Part shown: piece by piece, positions 24,812 to 33,201 of the stretch
Layout: each line of letters starts with the position of its first letter
Numbering within the stretch: position 1 is the stretch's first letter
Assembly (NCBI GenBank): GCA_902794005.1
Contig: CADBFO010000003.1
Span: 41,890-105,889 of the forward strand
Origin: an uncultured Bacteroidia bacterium
GTDB lineage: Bacteria; Bacteroidota; Bacteroidia; Bacteroidales; UBA932
DNA: 64,000 nucleotides
Direction of reading: 5' to 3'
Program-made: the position numbers and the translations under genes
Notes under the pieces: generated by a model
Database searches by the model: none
Seen by the model: the letters and a program-made list of their open reading frames with translations, nothing else
Told to the model about the DNA's origin: nothing

Positions 24812-26131
24812 ATGAAACGCAGAACATTCATTAAAAGTTCGGCCGTGCTTGCCGCTGCGGCCGGGGCGCCGGAACTGATGAAAGCCGCCGAAAGGCTTCC
24901 GGAACCTCAGGAAGAGGTTTCCGGGAAACTGATTGCATCGGTCCCCGTATTGCAGAATTTTGCCGAGACATCCATCGGCGTCGCCTTTACGGTAAACGCC
25001 CTGGCCAACGGATATGTGCTGGTGGGCGAGAAACCGGACCTGTCCGATGCCCGAAAAATCCTCTGCGGAGGCTATCGGCTGGCCGATATCGATGAGCGGG
25101 TCATCCAGGTAAGGGTTACGGGCCTGAAGCCGGCCACCCGCTACTACTACCGAATCGGCGCCGACCGCATCTATTATGGTCATGGACACGACATGAAGAT
25201 TCTGGGAAATGAGGAAGACCCTGAAATCTATTCGTTTACCACGGCGGGAGTGGCGCTGAAAGGTAGTTTCTGCGTCATCAACGACACGCATGCGCGCTGG
25301 GACGGCCTGAGCAAGGTGCTGGACAAGGTGGCGGAAATCTCCCCTTCCTGCGTTGTGTGGAACGGCGACGCTTCCAATTCGGAAGAGACGCTGGAAAACC
25401 AGATCCGCATCTTCCTGGACCATCCGATGGAAAGGAAGGACTATGCCGCCCGTATTCCCTATCTGCTCTGTCCCGGGAATCATGACCTCCGGGGCCGGGC
25501 CAACCGGCACTTGGAGAAGGTATGGATGTACCGGCAGCCGGAAGAGCGGGATGTGAGGGACTGGGACCTGGGCCGGAACTTTGCCGTAAGGCTGGGAGAG
25601 ATGGCCCTTATCGGCCTGGACACGGCCGAGGACAAATTGGACACCAATCCCATCTTCGCCGGCCTGTTCAAGAGCGAGGAGTATCGCGAGGCGCAGACGA
25701 CCTGGCTCAGGGATGCCCTTATCCGCCCGGAAATCGCTTCCGCCCCTTATCTGGTGGCGTTCTGCCACATTCCCCTGTTCGACGACGATCCCACGCACAA
25801 CCCCGGGGATGTGTATCCCGATGACACCGATCCGCAGTACTCCGCCGATTTCGCTTACTGGCAGCGGACTTGCGGGAAGATGTGGGGCCCCCTCCTTCAT
25901 ACGGCCGGCTGTCAGGTCCTCATTACGGGCCACATGCATGCATACAAGTACTTCGCTCCGACGCCCGACCGTTGCTGGGCCCAGATTATCGGCGGCGGCC
26001 CCCGTCTGGAAGAGGTAAAGTATCCTACGGTAATAGAAGGTGACGTGGCCGGAGGCAGACTCCGCATCAAGGTTCACAACATCCTGACCGGAAAGGTGCA
26101 GGAAGAACTCTCTTTTGCCAGAAGATTCTGA
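24812..26131 (+). CDS. Tat-exported calcineurin-like metallophosphoesterase
   Basis: This 439-residue protein has a MKRRTFIKSS start typical of Tat signals, running to about residue 25. Residues ~35-145 resemble the fibronectin-type domain that precedes purple acid phosphatase-like catalytic domains (ends in LKPATRYYYRIG). The metal-binding motifs are complete: NDTH, WNGDAS, PGNHDL, CHIPLF and TGHMHAY. It would hydrolyse a phosphomono- or diester in the periplasm. It sits between two GH78 genes (41 bp after one, 10 bp before the other), so it may remove a phosphoryl group that blocks glycan degradation. That link is inferred. Confidence 0.85.
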   Translation: MKRRTFIKSSAVLAAAAGAPELMKAAERLPEPQEEVSGKLIASVPVLQNFAETSIGVAFTVNALANGYVLVGEKPDLSDARKILCGGYRLADIDERVIQVRVTGLKPATRYYYRIGADRIYYGHGHDMKILGNEEDPEIYSFTTAGVALKGSFCVINDTHARWDGLSKVLDKVAEISPSCVVWNGDASNSEETLENQIRIFLDHPMERKDYAARIPYLLCPGNHDLRGRANRHLEKVWMYRQPEERDVRDWDLGRNFAVRLGEMALIGLDTAEDKLDTNPIFAGLFKSEEYREAQTTWLRDALIRPEIASAPYLVAFCHIPLFDDDPTHNPGDVYPDDTDPQYSADFAYWQRTCGKMWGPLLHTAGCQVLITGHMHAYKYFAPTPDRCWAQIIGGGPRLEEVKYPTVIEGDVAGGRLRIKVHNILTGKVQEELSFARRF

Positions 26132-26141
26132 CCGTAGGATT

Positions 26142-28622
26142 ATGAGACGTTTTCGGAGATTTCTTTTGATGCTGGCGGGATTGCTTGCCGTCGTGGGCTG
26201 CCATCCCTCTTTTAAAGTGCAGGAAATGCGCTGCGAAGGGCTTGTGGAACCGTTGGGCATCGACTCGGCCAAGCCTCACTTCAGCTGGACGGTCCTTAGC
26301 GACGGCCCCATGGTGCAGACGGCTTATGAGATAGAAGTGGGGCCGGACATCTGGCGTTCCGGCAAGGTGGAAAGCGCGGAGCAGATCATGGTCCCCTACG
26401 GCGGGACGCCCCTCGCTTCCCGCCGGCAGGCCTGGTGGCGGGTCCGCGTGTGGAACCAGGACGGGAAGGTATCGGCCTGGAGTGCGAAGGCGCGTTTCGG
26501 CGTGGGCATTCTGGACGGCGACATGAAGGGGGCGTATATCGGCGCTGTGCCGGGAGAGGGGAGAGCCCCCTTGCTGCGGAAGGCGTTTGAGCTGGAGAAA
26601 ATGCCTGCACAGGCGCTTCTGTACGTGAATTCCCTGGGCTATCACGAAGCCTCCGTCAACGGACGGAAGGTGTCGGAATCGGTCCTGAATCCGGCCGTTT
26701 CCCAGCTGGACAAGCGTTCGCTCATCATGGTGTACGATGTGACCGGCCTGCTTCGGAAAGGACGGAACGAACTGCTGATCGCGGCAGGGTCGGGCTGGTA
26801 CAAGCCCGACACTTTCGGGGCTTCTTATGACGGTCCTCTGGTGCGGGCCGAACTGGACCTGGACGGTATCCCGGGCGTATGGACGGACGCTAGCTGGGAG
26901 GGCGCCTGGAGCGGCTATGCCGACCCCGGCACCTGGCTCTATCACGGCTTTGCCGGCGAGGTTATCGACGCACGTGTAAAGCCGCAGTGGGGCCCGGTGG
27001 ATGTGGTGGAGGTGGAAGGAATCAAGGCCACCATGCAGATGTGCGAGCCCTGCACCGTCCAGGAGGTCCTGGAGCCGGTGAGCATTGTCCGCAACAAGGG
27101 CGGTTATCTGGCAGATTTCGGGAAGGTGGTGAACGCGATGTTGGATGTGACCCTGCCGGGGCTTCCGGAGGGGCACGTGACGCCTGTCGGGTTCGGAGAC
27201 AACACGCCGGACAAGCTGGATCCGCTCATCTGCGGTACAGACACGCTGATCTCTTCCGGCGCGGCCGAAGGAGACCGTTTCATGAACCGCTTCAACCACC
27301 ATGTCTTCCGCTATGTGCAGCTGGACAGCCTTCCGGAAAAGCCTTTGGCTGTCCGGGCCCTGCGTATGCGGACCGATTACCCGAAGCGGAGCTCTTTCGA
27401 ATGTTCGGATGAAGACCTCAACCGCATCTGTTCCCTGGTGGACTGGACGATGGAGAATCTCTCTTTCAACGGCTACATGGTGGACTGCGCCAGCATCGAG
27501 CGCCTGGGTTATGGCGGTGACGGCAATGCCTCCACCCCTTCCCTCCAGGCCATGGCGGCCGTTTCTCCCCTGTACCTGAACTGGCTGCAGGCCTGGGACG
27601 ACGCCGTGCGCCCCGATGGCGGCGTGCCCCATACGGCCCCCAATCCGTACAGGGCCGGCGGCGGTCCCTACTGGTGCGGTTTTCTGGTGCAGGCTCCCTG
27701 GCGCACCTATGTGAGTTATGCCGACAAGCGCCTGCTGGAGCGCTTCTATCCGGCGATGAAGCACTGGCTGGACTATGTGGATGCCTATTCGGTGGAGGGT
27801 CTCCTGAAGCAGTGGCCCAATCTCGATTACCGTTACTGGTACTTGGGCGACTGGGCCGCCCCGAAGGGCGTGGACGTGAAGGATCCCGTCTCGGTGGACC
27901 TGGTGAACAACTGTTCCCTCTGCCAGGTTTATCTGCAACTGGAACAGATTGCGAAAGTGCTGGATGAGCCGGCCGACGCCGTGCGCTTCCGTCTCCGGTA
28001 CGAAGAACTCTCCCGTATCATCCATAACCGTTTCTATCAGGCGGAAACGGGACTGTACGGCACCGGAAGCCAGCTGGATATGGTTTATCCGCTGCTGGTG
28101 GGAGTGGTGCCGGAGGATCTGGTCCCCCGGGTCGTGGATACGCTCAAGGAGCGTACGGCGCAGCTGTACGACGGTCATCTGGCCACAGGCTTGGTGGGCG
28201 TCCCCGTTCTCACGGAATGGGCTACCCTCAACCGCGAGGCCGACTGGTTTTACGGGCTGCTCAAACAGAGAGACTACCCGGGCTATCTGTATATGCTGGA
28301 ACAGGGTGCCACCGGTGTCTGGGAAGAGTGGGACGGCGGACGAAGCCGTATCCACAACTGCTACAACGGCATCGGCAGCTGGTTCTATGAGGCGCTGGGA
28401 GGCATCGTTCCCCTGGAGCCGGGCTGCCGGAAGGTGCTCATCGATCCGCAGGTTCCCGAGGGACTGGAATGGGTGAAGGTGGTGCGCGACACCCCTTACG
28501 GCCCCATTTCCGCCGAGCGGGAAGGAAGCCTGCTGCGCGTATCCTTGCCCGTGGGCGTATCGGCCCGGATACAGGGGAAGGAGTACGGGAACGGAAGCTG
28601 GGAGATAACATTATCTCTGTAA
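26142..28622 (+). CDS. GH78-family alpha-L-rhamnosidase lipoprotein
   Basis: The protein has 826 residues, with a charged start and hydrophobic core ending in a lipobox (LAVVGC). The start at 26142 is chosen because the earlier in-frame ATG at 26115 lies inside the metallophosphoesterase gene. N-terminal sandwiches include WWRVRVWNQDGKVSAWS and VNGRKVSESVLNPAVS, as in the full-length GH78 plan. The barrel signature reads DCASIERLGYGGD, with D448 and E453 at the canonical DxxxxE spacing; Pro and Arg of the common DCPxRE form are replaced. NCYNGIGSWFYEALGGIVPLEPGC marks the end of the barrel. It is the third GH78 in this run. A strong promoter follows 5 bp after the stop, so transcription of the hydrolase run may end or be boosted here. 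Confidence 0.88.
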   Translation: MRRFRRFLLMLAGLLAVVGCHPSFKVQEMRCEGLVEPLGIDSAKPHFSWTVLSDGPMVQTAYEIEVGPDIWRSGKVESAEQIMVPYGGTPLASRRQAWWRVRVWNQDGKVSAWSAKARFGVGILDGDMKGAYIGAVPGEGRAPLLRKAFELEKMPAQALLYVNSLGYHEASVNGRKVSESVLNPAVSQLDKRSLIMVYDVTGLLRKGRNELLIAAGSGWYKPDTFGASYDGPLVRAELDLDGIPGVWTDASWEGAWSGYADPGTWLYHGFAGEVIDARVKPQWGPVDVVEVEGIKATMQMCEPCTVQEVLEPVSIVRNKGGYLADFGKVVNAMLDVTLPGLPEGHVTPVGFGDNTPDKLDPLICGTDTLISSGAAEGDRFMNRFNHHVFRYVQLDSLPEKPLAVRALRMRTDYPKRSSFECSDEDLNRICSLVDWTMENLSFNGYMVDCASIERLGYGGDGNASTPSLQAMAAVSPLYLNWLQAWDDAVRPDGGVPHTAPNPYRAGGGPYWCGFLVQAPWRTYVSYADKRLLERFYPAMKHWLDYVDAYSVEGLLKQWPNLDYRYWYLGDWAAPKGVDVKDPVSVDLVNNCSLCQVYLQLEQIAKVLDEPADAVRFRLRYEELSRIIHNRFYQAETGLYGTGSQLDMVYPLLVGVVPEDLVPRVVDTLKERTAQLYDGHLATGLVGVPVLTEWATLNREADWFYGLLKQRDYPGYLYMLEQGATGVWEEWDGGRSRIHNCYNGIGSWFYEALGGIVPLEPGCRKVLIDPQVPEGLEWVKVVRDTPYGPISAEREGSLLRVSLPVGVSARIQGKEYGNGSWEITLSL

Positions 28623-28626
28623 AGAT

Positions 28627-28658
28627 TTTGAAAAAACTTTAAAAAACCGTATCTTTAC
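28627..28658 (+). promoter_or_regulatory. Bacteroides-type promoter for the oxidoreductase/DUF1080 operon
   Basis: TTTTG at 28627-28631, a 19 bp spacer and TATCTTTA at 28651-28658 match the Bacteroidota consensus with one change in the last base of the -7 box. Transcription would start near 28666, about 18 nt before the GTG start at 28684. Confidence 0.75.
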
Positions 28659-28683
28659 GAGACTATATTATTAATCAGAACTC

Positions 28684-29874
28684 GTGAGAATAAAGTTAGC
28701 AGCCGTGGGTGTAGGAAACCGGACGGGAAAGTATTTGAAATACTTCCAGTCTCACGGCGATTTGGTGGAATTGGTCGCAATTGTAGAGCCGAACGCGGTG
28801 CGTAGAGAAGCCTGTCGAAAGCAGTTCTCCCTGCCGGAAGAGGCATGCTACGAATCGGCCGAATCGTTCTTTGAAAAAGGGGTAGAGTGTGACGGGGTCA
28901 TCATCGGCTCGCCGGACCGCTTCCACTATGAGCAGGCGCTGATGGCCATCGACCGGGGCATGCATATCCTCCTGGAAAAGCCGATTGCCCAGAATTACGA
29001 TCAGTGTCTGCGCATTGCCCAGGCGGCCCGGGAGAAAGGCGTGAAAGTGGGCGTGTGCTATGTGCTCCGCTTCATGCCGCTTTACCGCAAGGTGAAGGAA
29101 CTCATCGATGCCGGCCGTATCGGCCGTGTCACCGGCGTCTCGCATCAGGAATTCGTTGGAATCGACCGCATGCTGCACACCTATGTCCGCGGGTATTGGA
29201 ACAAGGCGTCGGCCTCTACGCCGTCGTTCATCTCCAAGTGCTGCCACGATGTGGACATGCTTCTGTGGATTACCGGGGCGCAGATCAAGACGGTGCAGAG
29301 CGCCGGAAGCCTGGAATGGTACCGGCCGGAAAACGCACCCGAAGGAGCGGCCGCCCGCTGCACGGAATGTCCCGTGGAGAGCACTTGTTCCTTCTCGGCC
29401 GTGGATATGTATCTGCGCCGGGGCGTATGGACCAACAATTTCCCCGTCCCGGAAGGGAAAACCAAGCAGGAAGTGCTGGAGGAGGAGATTCGCTCGGGCC
29501 GGTTCGGCCGCTGCGCCTTCCACTGCGACAACGACGTGGCCGACCGCCAGATGGTTACCCTGTCCGCTACGGACGGCATCCTCATTACCATCGAGATGAA
29601 CGCCCTCACCCGTCGGGAAGGCCGCATTACGGTGTTTTCCGGCACCCTGGGAGAGTTGGTCGCCACGGACGACGGCATTGAACTGAGAGACCGTCTGGGG
29701 AATCTGGTGGAGGAAATCGACTTTTCCCGGGAAGCCGCCCTTCCCCTGCATTCCCACGCCGACCTGGACATCGTGGAAGACTTCATCCAGGCAGTTGCCT
29801 GTCCGGACCGTCCCGTAGCCATCCCCATTGAGGAGGCCCTGGAAAGCCACCGCATCTGCTACCTGGCCGGATAA
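28684..29874 (+). CDS. Cytoplasmic Gfo/Idh/MocA oxidoreductase with a cysteine cluster
   Basis: This 396-residue protein starts with GTG, the only in-frame start that follows the promoter, and has no signal peptide. GVGNRTG at 9-15 is the dinucleotide loop and EKP lies at 98-100 (LLEKPIAQNY). An unusual insertion carries cysteines at 226, 229, 235, 277 and 281 (CTECPVESTC and CAFHC), which could bind a metal or an iron-sulfur cluster. It is the first gene of a four-gene unit; the second is another oxidoreductase of this family, but with a Tat signal. It may process a keto-sugar taken up after periplasmic oxidation. This role is inferred. Confidence 0.82.
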   Translation: MRIKLAAVGVGNRTGKYLKYFQSHGDLVELVAIVEPNAVRREACRKQFSLPEEACYESAESFFEKGVECDGVIIGSPDRFHYEQALMAIDRGMHILLEKPIAQNYDQCLRIAQAAREKGVKVGVCYVLRFMPLYRKVKELIDAGRIGRVTGVSHQEFVGIDRMLHTYVRGYWNKASASTPSFISKCCHDVDMLLWITGAQIKTVQSAGSLEWYRPENAPEGAAARCTECPVESTCSFSAVDMYLRRGVWTNNFPVPEGKTKQEVLEEEIRSGRFGRCAFHCDNDVADRQMVTLSATDGILITIEMNALTRREGRITVFSGTLGELVATDDGIELRDRLGNLVEEIDFSREAALPLHSHADLDIVEDFIQAVACPDRPVAIPIEEALESHRICYLAG

Positions 29875-29912
29875 GAAACAGACACAACATAAACACACAA
29901 AACACTGATACT

Positions 29913-31397
29913 ATGTCAAAAGAATTCTCAAGAAGATCGTTCCTGAAAGCAGGGACTGCTGCCGCCATCGGCCTGTCCGTGGCTCCCAAAACCGTTTTGG
30001 CAAAGGCGAAGGATGTCCCCCCGCCGCCCATGGACCGCAAATTGAAGGTCCTGGCCGTGGGTATTGGCGGCCGCGGCGCCGCCGACATCGCCGAAGTGGC
30101 CAAGACGGAAGAAATCATCGGCCTGTGCGATGTGGACTGGAAGTATGCCGACCACGTGTTCAAACAGTATCCCAATGCCAAGAAGTACAGCGACTACCGC
30201 GTCATGTTCAAGGAACTCCTTCCGGAGGCCGATGCCGTGATTGTCGCCACCGCCGACCACACCCATGCCATCATCGCCGCCGAGGCCATCAAGGCCGGCA
30301 AGCATGTCTATTGTGAGAAGCCCCTTACCCGTACGGTGTACGAGTCCCGCCTGCTGACCAAACTGGCCAAGAAGTACCGCGTGGCCACCCAGATGGGCAA
30401 CCAGGGTGCCTCCCAGGAGGGGGTGCGCAAGGTTTGCGAATGGATCTGGAACGGCGAGATCGGCGAGGTGACCCGCGTGGATGCCTTTACGGACCGCCCC
30501 ATCTGGCCCCAGGGCCTGGAGCGTCCCGCGAAGTCCGAGAAAGTCCCCAAGACCATGAACTGGGACTGCTTCATCGGCCCGGCTCCCATGCGTCCCTACC
30601 ATTCCATCTACACGCCCTGGAACTTCCGCGGCTGGTGGGATTTCGGTACAGGCGCCCTGGGTGATATGGCCTGCCACATCCTGCATCCCGTTTTCGCAGC
30701 CCTCAAGCTCGGTTATCCCACCAAGGTACAGGGCAGCTCCACCGCCCTTCTCACCGAGTCCTGCCCGCAGGCCGAGAAGGTCCGCTTCGTGTTCCCCGCC
30801 CGTGACAACATGCCCAAGGTGGCCATGCCCGAGGTGGTGGTGAACTGGACCGACGGCGGCATCCTCCCGGACCGTCCGGAAGGCCTTCCCGCCGGTGTGA
30901 ACCTCAACGATAACGGCGGCTGCCTCATTTTTTACGGCACCAAGGACACCCTGATCTGCGGTTGCTACGGTGTGCGTCCGTATCTGCTGAGCGGCCGTAA
31001 TCCCGAGGTCCCCCATGTGCTGCGCGAGGTGAAGACCTCCCACCAGCAGGACTGGGTTCGCGCCTGCAAGGAACATCCGGATTTCCGTACTCCTTGCGTG
31101 TCCGACTTTGCCCAGGCCGGCCCGTTCAACGAGATGGTCGCGATGGGCGTCGTGGCCGTTCGCCTGCAGGCCCTGAACCAGGAACTGGAGTGGGACGGCG
31201 AGAACATGCACTTCACCAACATCCCGAAGGGTGCCACCATCCGCACCATGATTCACGACGGATTCTCCATCCATGACGGTCACCCGACCTTCGAGAACGT
31301 ATATACCGATCCGGTAGATGCGAACGAATTCGCGGCCGAACTCATCAAGCCCAAGTTCCGCGACGGCTGGTCCCTCCCGGAAATGCCCGAAGACTAA
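29913..31397 (+). CDS. Tat-exported Gfo/Idh/MocA family oxidoreductase
   Basis: This is a 494-residue enzyme with a clear Tat signal (SRRSFLKAG, then a hydrophobic stretch to VLAKA near 32). The Rossmann loop GIGGRG is at 50-55 and EKP at 135-137. It is longer than the paralogue at 4960 because of extra C-terminal sequence (HDGFSIHDGHPTFENVY). The GNQG and WNFRGWWDFGTGALGDM blocks are typical of the secreted Bacteroidota/Planctomycetota subgroup. The DUF1080 lipoprotein starts 21 bp downstream. Expected chemistry: NAD-dependent oxidation at C3 of a glycoside with the cofactor retained in the enzyme. Confidence 0.86.
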   Translation: MSKEFSRRSFLKAGTAAAIGLSVAPKTVLAKAKDVPPPPMDRKLKVLAVGIGGRGAADIAEVAKTEEIIGLCDVDWKYADHVFKQYPNAKKYSDYRVMFKELLPEADAVIVATADHTHAIIAAEAIKAGKHVYCEKPLTRTVYESRLLTKLAKKYRVATQMGNQGASQEGVRKVCEWIWNGEIGEVTRVDAFTDRPIWPQGLERPAKSEKVPKTMNWDCFIGPAPMRPYHSIYTPWNFRGWWDFGTGALGDMACHILHPVFAALKLGYPTKVQGSSTALLTESCPQAEKVRFVFPARDNMPKVAMPEVVVNWTDGGILPDRPEGLPAGVNLNDNGGCLIFYGTKDTLICGCYGVRPYLLSGRNPEVPHVLREVKTSHQQDWVRACKEHPDFRTPCVSDFAQAGPFNEMVAMGVVAVRLQALNQELEWDGENMHFTNIPKGATIRTMIHDGFSIHDGHPTFENVYTDPVDANEFAAELIKPKFRDGWSLPEMPED

Positions 31398-31418
31398 TTT
31401 TAAATTTAACTGTTTGAT

Positions 31419-32255
31419 ATGAAAAAAGTTATTCTTTTCACTGCTATGGCTGCCCTTCTGATGAGCGCAGTTTCCTGCAAAAATACCAACAAGGGCGGTG
31501 CTCCCGCGTACAAGGTCGTGGATGCCGCCCAGGTAGATCTGGCCGATTTCCCCGTGGATGAAGAAGGCTACGTGGTCCTGTTCGACGGTACTTCCTCCAA
31601 AGGCTGGCGCGGCTACGGAAAAGACGCCCTTCCGGGTCGCTGGACCGTGGAAGACGGCTGCCTCAAGTTCTCCGGCACCGGTTCCGGCGAGGGCCAGACC
31701 GGCGAAGGCGGGGACGTGATCTTCGCCCACCAGTTCAAGAACTTCACCCTGGAACTGGAATGGAAAATTTCCAAGGGCGGCAATTCCGGTATCTTCTACC
31801 TGGCCAAGGAAGTCACCACCAAGGACGAGAACGGCAACGACCGTTATGAGCCCATCTACATCTCCGCTCCCGAGTATCAGGTCCTGGACAACGCCAATCA
31901 TCCGGACGCCCTGCTGGGCGTGGACGGAAACCGCCAGTCCGCTTCCCTGTACGATATGATTCCGGCCGTTCCGCAGAACCAGAACCCTTACGGCGAATGG
32001 AACAAGGTGAAGATCCTGGTTTACAAAGGCACCGTGGTACATTTCCAGAACGATGTGAAAGTGCTGGAATATCACCTGTGGACCCAGCAGTGGACCGATA
32101 TGCTTCAGGCCAGCAAGTTCTCCCAGAAGGACTGGCCCCTGGCTTTCGAACTCCTGAACAACTGCGGCGGTGAGAACCACGAAGGCTATATCGGCCTGCA
32201 GGACCACGGCGACGACGTGTGGTACCGCAACATCCGTATCAAATTGATGGACTAG
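31419..32255 (+). CDS. DUF1080 (3-keto-glycoside hydrolase/lyase-type) lipoprotein
   Basis: This 278-residue lipoprotein (SAVSC, Cys near 20) is a single concanavalin-like DUF1080 domain from about residue 50. It opens with VVLFDGTSSKGWRG (F55) and holds GGNSGIFYLAKE, PEYQVLDNANHPD and GYIGLQDHGDDVWYRNIRI, all standard for the family. Unlike the copy at 6271 it has no repeat arm. Family members cleave 3-keto-glycosides, so it would follow the adjacent Tat oxidoreductase in the same compartment. The next gene starts 4 bp after the stop. Confidence 0.88.
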   Translation: MKKVILFTAMAALLMSAVSCKNTNKGGAPAYKVVDAAQVDLADFPVDEEGYVVLFDGTSSKGWRGYGKDALPGRWTVEDGCLKFSGTGSGEGQTGEGGDVIFAHQFKNFTLELEWKISKGGNSGIFYLAKEVTTKDENGNDRYEPIYISAPEYQVLDNANHPDALLGVDGNRQSASLYDMIPAVPQNQNPYGEWNKVKILVYKGTVVHFQNDVKVLEYHLWTQQWTDMLQASKFSQKDWPLAFELLNNCGGENHEGYIGLQDHGDDVWYRNIRIKLMD

Positions 32256-32259
32256 TCGT

Positions 32260-33138
32260 ATGAAAATAGTCTATTTGGCCCTTGCCGCCGTGGCCATGGC
32301 ATTCGCCGCCTGCAGCCCCGGGGAACAGGCTCCGGTAAAGAAGGATATGTGCGTGCAGATGTATTCTGCACGCAGTATCCTCAACAAGGACAATTATGCC
32401 GATGTCCTGAAGCAGATCGCCGCCTTGGGTTACACCGCCGTGGAAGCCGCCAGCTATAACGACGGCCTCATCTACGGTGACGAGCCCGAGGTCTTCAGGC
32501 AGAAGGTGGAGGCTGCCGGCATGAAGGTTGTGAGCGCCCATGTGGGCCGCGGCCTGTCCGAGCAGGAACTTGCCAGCGGAGACCTTACGGCCGCCCTCGC
32601 CTGGTGGGACAAGTGCATCGCAGACCATGTGAAAGCCGGAGTGGAATATCTGGTAACGCCCTGGATAGGGCTCCAGAAGAACCTGCACGACCTTCAGCTC
32701 TATTGCGACTATCTCAATGAAGTGGGCCGCCGCTGCAAGGCCGCCGGCCTCAAGTATGGCTACCACAACCACGCCCACGAGTTCGAGAAGGTGGAAGGAC
32801 AGGTGATGTACGACTATTTCCTCGAGCACACGGACCCGGAACTCGTCTTCTTCCAGATGGACGTGTACTGGACTGTCATCGGCAATGCCTCTCCCGTCGA
32901 TTATTTCGAACGCTATCCCGGCCGTTTCAAGATGCTCCACATCAAGGACGAGTGGGAAGTGGGCCAGAGCGGCATGGTGGGCTTCGACGCCATCTTCCGC
33001 AACGCCGATGTGGCCGGTCTCGAGAATTTCGTGGTGGAAATCGAGCGCTACAAGCACGAGGACATCCTCGTCAGCTTCAAAGAGAGCGCCGAGTATCTGC
33101 TCAACGCTCCCTTCGTAAAAGCCACCTACGCCAAGTAG
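32260..33138 (+). CDS. Exported sugar phosphate isomerase/epimerase-like TIM-barrel lipoprotein
   Basis: This 292-residue protein belongs to the xylose isomerase-like/AP endonuclease 2 barrel family. It carries a lipobox (MAFAACS), so it acts outside the cytoplasm; a true sugar-phosphate substrate is therefore unlikely. Metal-site motifs are present: YGYHNHAHEFE, FQMDVYW and MLHIKDEW. It is the last gene of the unit with two oxidoreductases and a DUF1080 lipoprotein. It could isomerise, epimerise or hydrate the keto- or enol-sugar formed by its neighbours. The exact reaction is unknown. Confidence 0.8.
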   Translation: MKIVYLALAAVAMAFAACSPGEQAPVKKDMCVQMYSARSILNKDNYADVLKQIAALGYTAVEAASYNDGLIYGDEPEVFRQKVEAAGMKVVSAHVGRGLSEQELASGDLTAALAWWDKCIADHVKAGVEYLVTPWIGLQKNLHDLQLYCDYLNEVGRRCKAAGLKYGYHNHAHEFEKVEGQVMYDYFLEHTDPELVFFQMDVYWTVIGNASPVDYFERYPGRFKMLHIKDEWEVGQSGMVGFDAIFRNADVAGLENFVVEIERYKHEDILVSFKESAEYLLNAPFVKATYAK

Positions 33139-33173
33139 TCGTTCTCAATACACCAATACGGCAGTAACAGGAT

Positions 33174-33201
33174 AATGGTCGCTCACAAAGGGGCGACCAT
33201 T
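33174..33201. terminator. Bidirectional terminator hairpin between convergent operons
   Basis: The arms AATGGTCGC (33174-33182) and GCGACCATT (33193-33201) form a perfect 9 bp stem with a 10 nt loop. The right arm lies inside the last codons of the ROK kinase gene on the minus strand. An AT-rich stretch (GTATTTAATA) follows on the plus side. Confidence 0.7.
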
